DNA from: an uncultured Opitutaceae bacterium
GTDB lineage: Bacteria > Verrucomicrobiota > Verrucomicrobiia > Opitutales > Opitutaceae
NCBI GenBank assembly: GCA_937128785.1
Contig: CAKZMS010000339.1
Span: forward strand, 1 to 5,880
DNA: 5,880 bases
Direction: 5' to 3'
In this document: in pieces, positions 4,738-5,880 of the stretch
How positions within the stretch are numbered: position 1 is the first letter of the stretch
Layout: each line of letters begins with the position of its first letter
The notes under the pieces: model-generated
Told to the model about the DNA's origin: nothing
Seen by the model: only the letters and a program-made list of their open reading frames with translations
Databases searched by the model: none
Translations under genes and position numbers: made by a program

Positions 4738-5880
4738 CTAGGGGAGCCGTTCAAACTGTAGCAGTTTGAATTCCAACGCGGTGTCACCCGGGAATTCAGG
4801 GCACTGCAGCGTCAAGGTTGCCTCCCCCGCATCGAGCGCGATCTCTCCCATGACCAGAGGAGCAAAGTCCTTAACGTATGACTCCTGGCGCGGGATGCGG
4901 TCATGCTCCGCGCCCGTTTCCGGGGGATCCCAGGCCTCGACGATCCGGGTGGTCAGGCTGCTATTGCCGCAGTCCAACTGGAGCGTGGCGCCAACATCTG
5001 AATCAGGGGTGGTGTAGTAGACCGTCACTTGGAATCTCCCGGCGGCCGGAATATCGACCTGCCAGGTGAGCTGATCGTCCTGCGATCGCCAGTTTCTCAC
5101 ATAGGAGTCATTGGGATATCTGTTGGATCGCTCCAATCCGCCGTGGAGCTTGGCGTCGCGAGCGGGCAGGGGACTGAAACGGGCCCCGGGGTGACCGAGC
5201 GTAATGGCCGGGTCTTGTGGGGCCCCCGTTTCTTTCATGTCCTTTCGCCACGCTTTCACGGCGTCTCGGAGCTCGGCCGCGACCGCAGGATGGGCATCGG
5301 TGACGGCAGTATGTTGTCGGGGGTCCGCGACGAGATCGTAGAGCTCTCCATTTTGATCCAGCATCCAGCGATCGCCTCGCACACTGACCCGATCCCGCCA
5401 GTGCGTGAAGATCAGTCGGTCACTCGGCGGGGATTGATCAGCGTGTAAAGTGGAAGCGAGACTGATGCCGTCTAGGGGGTGCGGGGAGTTCAAAGGAACG
5501 CCGGCGAGCTCGGCCAGCGTGGGCAACAAGTCGATCGCTCCCATCGGCGCCGCTACCGTGGTCGCCGTGGCGATGCCCGCGGGCCACCGCACAAACATCG
5601 CCGACCGCACGCCGCCTTCATCGGTAGATCCTTTGCGGCCTTTGAAGTCTCCATTCCAACGGGCTCCGTTGGGGCCGTTGTCGGAAAAATAGACCACGAT
5701 GGTGTCTTCGGTCGCGCCCATCTCATCCAGGGCCTCGAGAATCCGGCCCACATTGTAGTCGATGTTCTCCACCATCGCGAGGGCGGCGCGGGTGTGCGTC
5801 GGATCCTCCTGGCCGGCGAAACGGTGATCGCGCGGCCCTTCGCGTTCACCCCAGGAGTCCCCGAAGCGATCCGGGACCCG
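4738..5880 (-). CDS. Arylsulfatase (sulfatase family, type I), C-terminal 380 residues with a beta-sandwich extension
   Basis: The frame is open to the right window edge, so the N-terminus, including the formylglycine C/S-x-P-x-R site and any signal peptide, lies outside. Counting from the edge, the visible part has AMVENIDYNVGRILEAL (35-51), IVVYFSDNGP (61-70) with the calcium-binding Asp-Asn pair (67-68), and KGRKGSTDEGGVR (80-92), whose Lys83 fits the conserved active-site lysine. FVRWPAG and DLLPTLAELAG (96-127) complete the sulfatase core. YDLVADPRQHT (181-191) is the usual strand before the C-terminal subdomain. From about 255 to 380 there is an extra domain with alternating strands (WQVDIPAAGRFQVTVYY and LTLQCP among them), resembling a carbohydrate-binding-module-like beta sandwich. 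Such enzymes usually act on sulfated polysaccharides in the periplasm or outside the cell. The ATG at 5775 is internal and not the real start. Confidence 0.93.
   Translation of the reverse strand, partial: RVPDRFGDSWGEREGPRDHRFAGQEDPTHTRAALAMVENIDYNVGRILEALDEMGATEDTIVVYFSDNGPNGARWNGDFKGRKGSTDEGGVRSAMFVRWPAGIATATTVAAPMGAIDLLPTLAELAGVPLNSPHPLDGISLASTLHADQSPPSDRLIFTHWRDRVSVRGDRWMLDQNGELYDLVADPRQHTAVTDAHPAVAAELRDAVKAWRKDMKETGAPQDPAITLGHPGARFSPLPARDAKLHGGLERSNRYPNDSYVRNWRSQDDQLTWQVDIPAAGRFQVTVYYTTPDSDVGATLQLDCGNSSLTTRIVEAWDPPETGAEHDRIPRQESYVKDFAPLVMGEIALDAGEATLTLQCPEFPGDTALEFKLLQFERLP

Noticed and set aside
5029..5448. Plus-strand open frame of 139 codons opposite the sulfatase
   Set aside because: It is antisense to conserved sulfatase sequence and shows no domain or initiation signal.

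Overview
The window comes from a GC-rich bacterial chromosome with tightly packed genes, ATGA stop/start overlaps and almost no recognisable Shine-Dalgarno sequences. A bacillithiol (BSH) gene set next to an SSS-type symporter, an FAH-family enzyme and an arylsulfatase with a C-terminal beta-sandwich extension points to the Verrucomicrobiota/Planctomycetota area. Verrucomicrobiota is my best guess; this is inference from gene content, since there is no rRNA or other marker here.

Left part, plus strand (1-2868): a compact operon. It opens with the C-terminal end of a sodium:solute symporter (2-232, cut by the window edge). That gene overlaps by ATGA with a 258-residue protein (229-1005). This protein carries the signature blocks of BshC, the putative cysteine-adding enzyme of bacillithiol synthesis, at about half the usual length. 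Next come a BshB-type PIG-L/LmbE deacetylase (977-1714) and a BshA-type glycosyltransferase (1720-2868). BshA makes GlcNAc-malate from UDP-GlcNAc and L-malate, BshB removes the acetyl group, and BshC adds cysteine. The operon therefore appears to encode the whole pathway in the order symporter-bshC-bshB-bshA, with a strongly reduced BshC.

Middle (2869-3780): a 72-base gap, then an FAH-superfamily protein resembling 2-keto-3-deoxy-sugar-acid dehydratases/hydrolases. It ends 9 bases from a gene on the opposite strand.

Right part, minus strand (3790-5880): read in transcription direction, a large arylsulfatase (5' end outside the window), a 64-base gap, an RDD-like membrane protein, and a small four-helix membrane protein that overlaps it by ATGA. 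The last two form a coupled pair of unknown role.

No RNA genes, insertion sequences, CRISPR arrays or long repeats were seen. The most notable item is the compact BshC-like protein.
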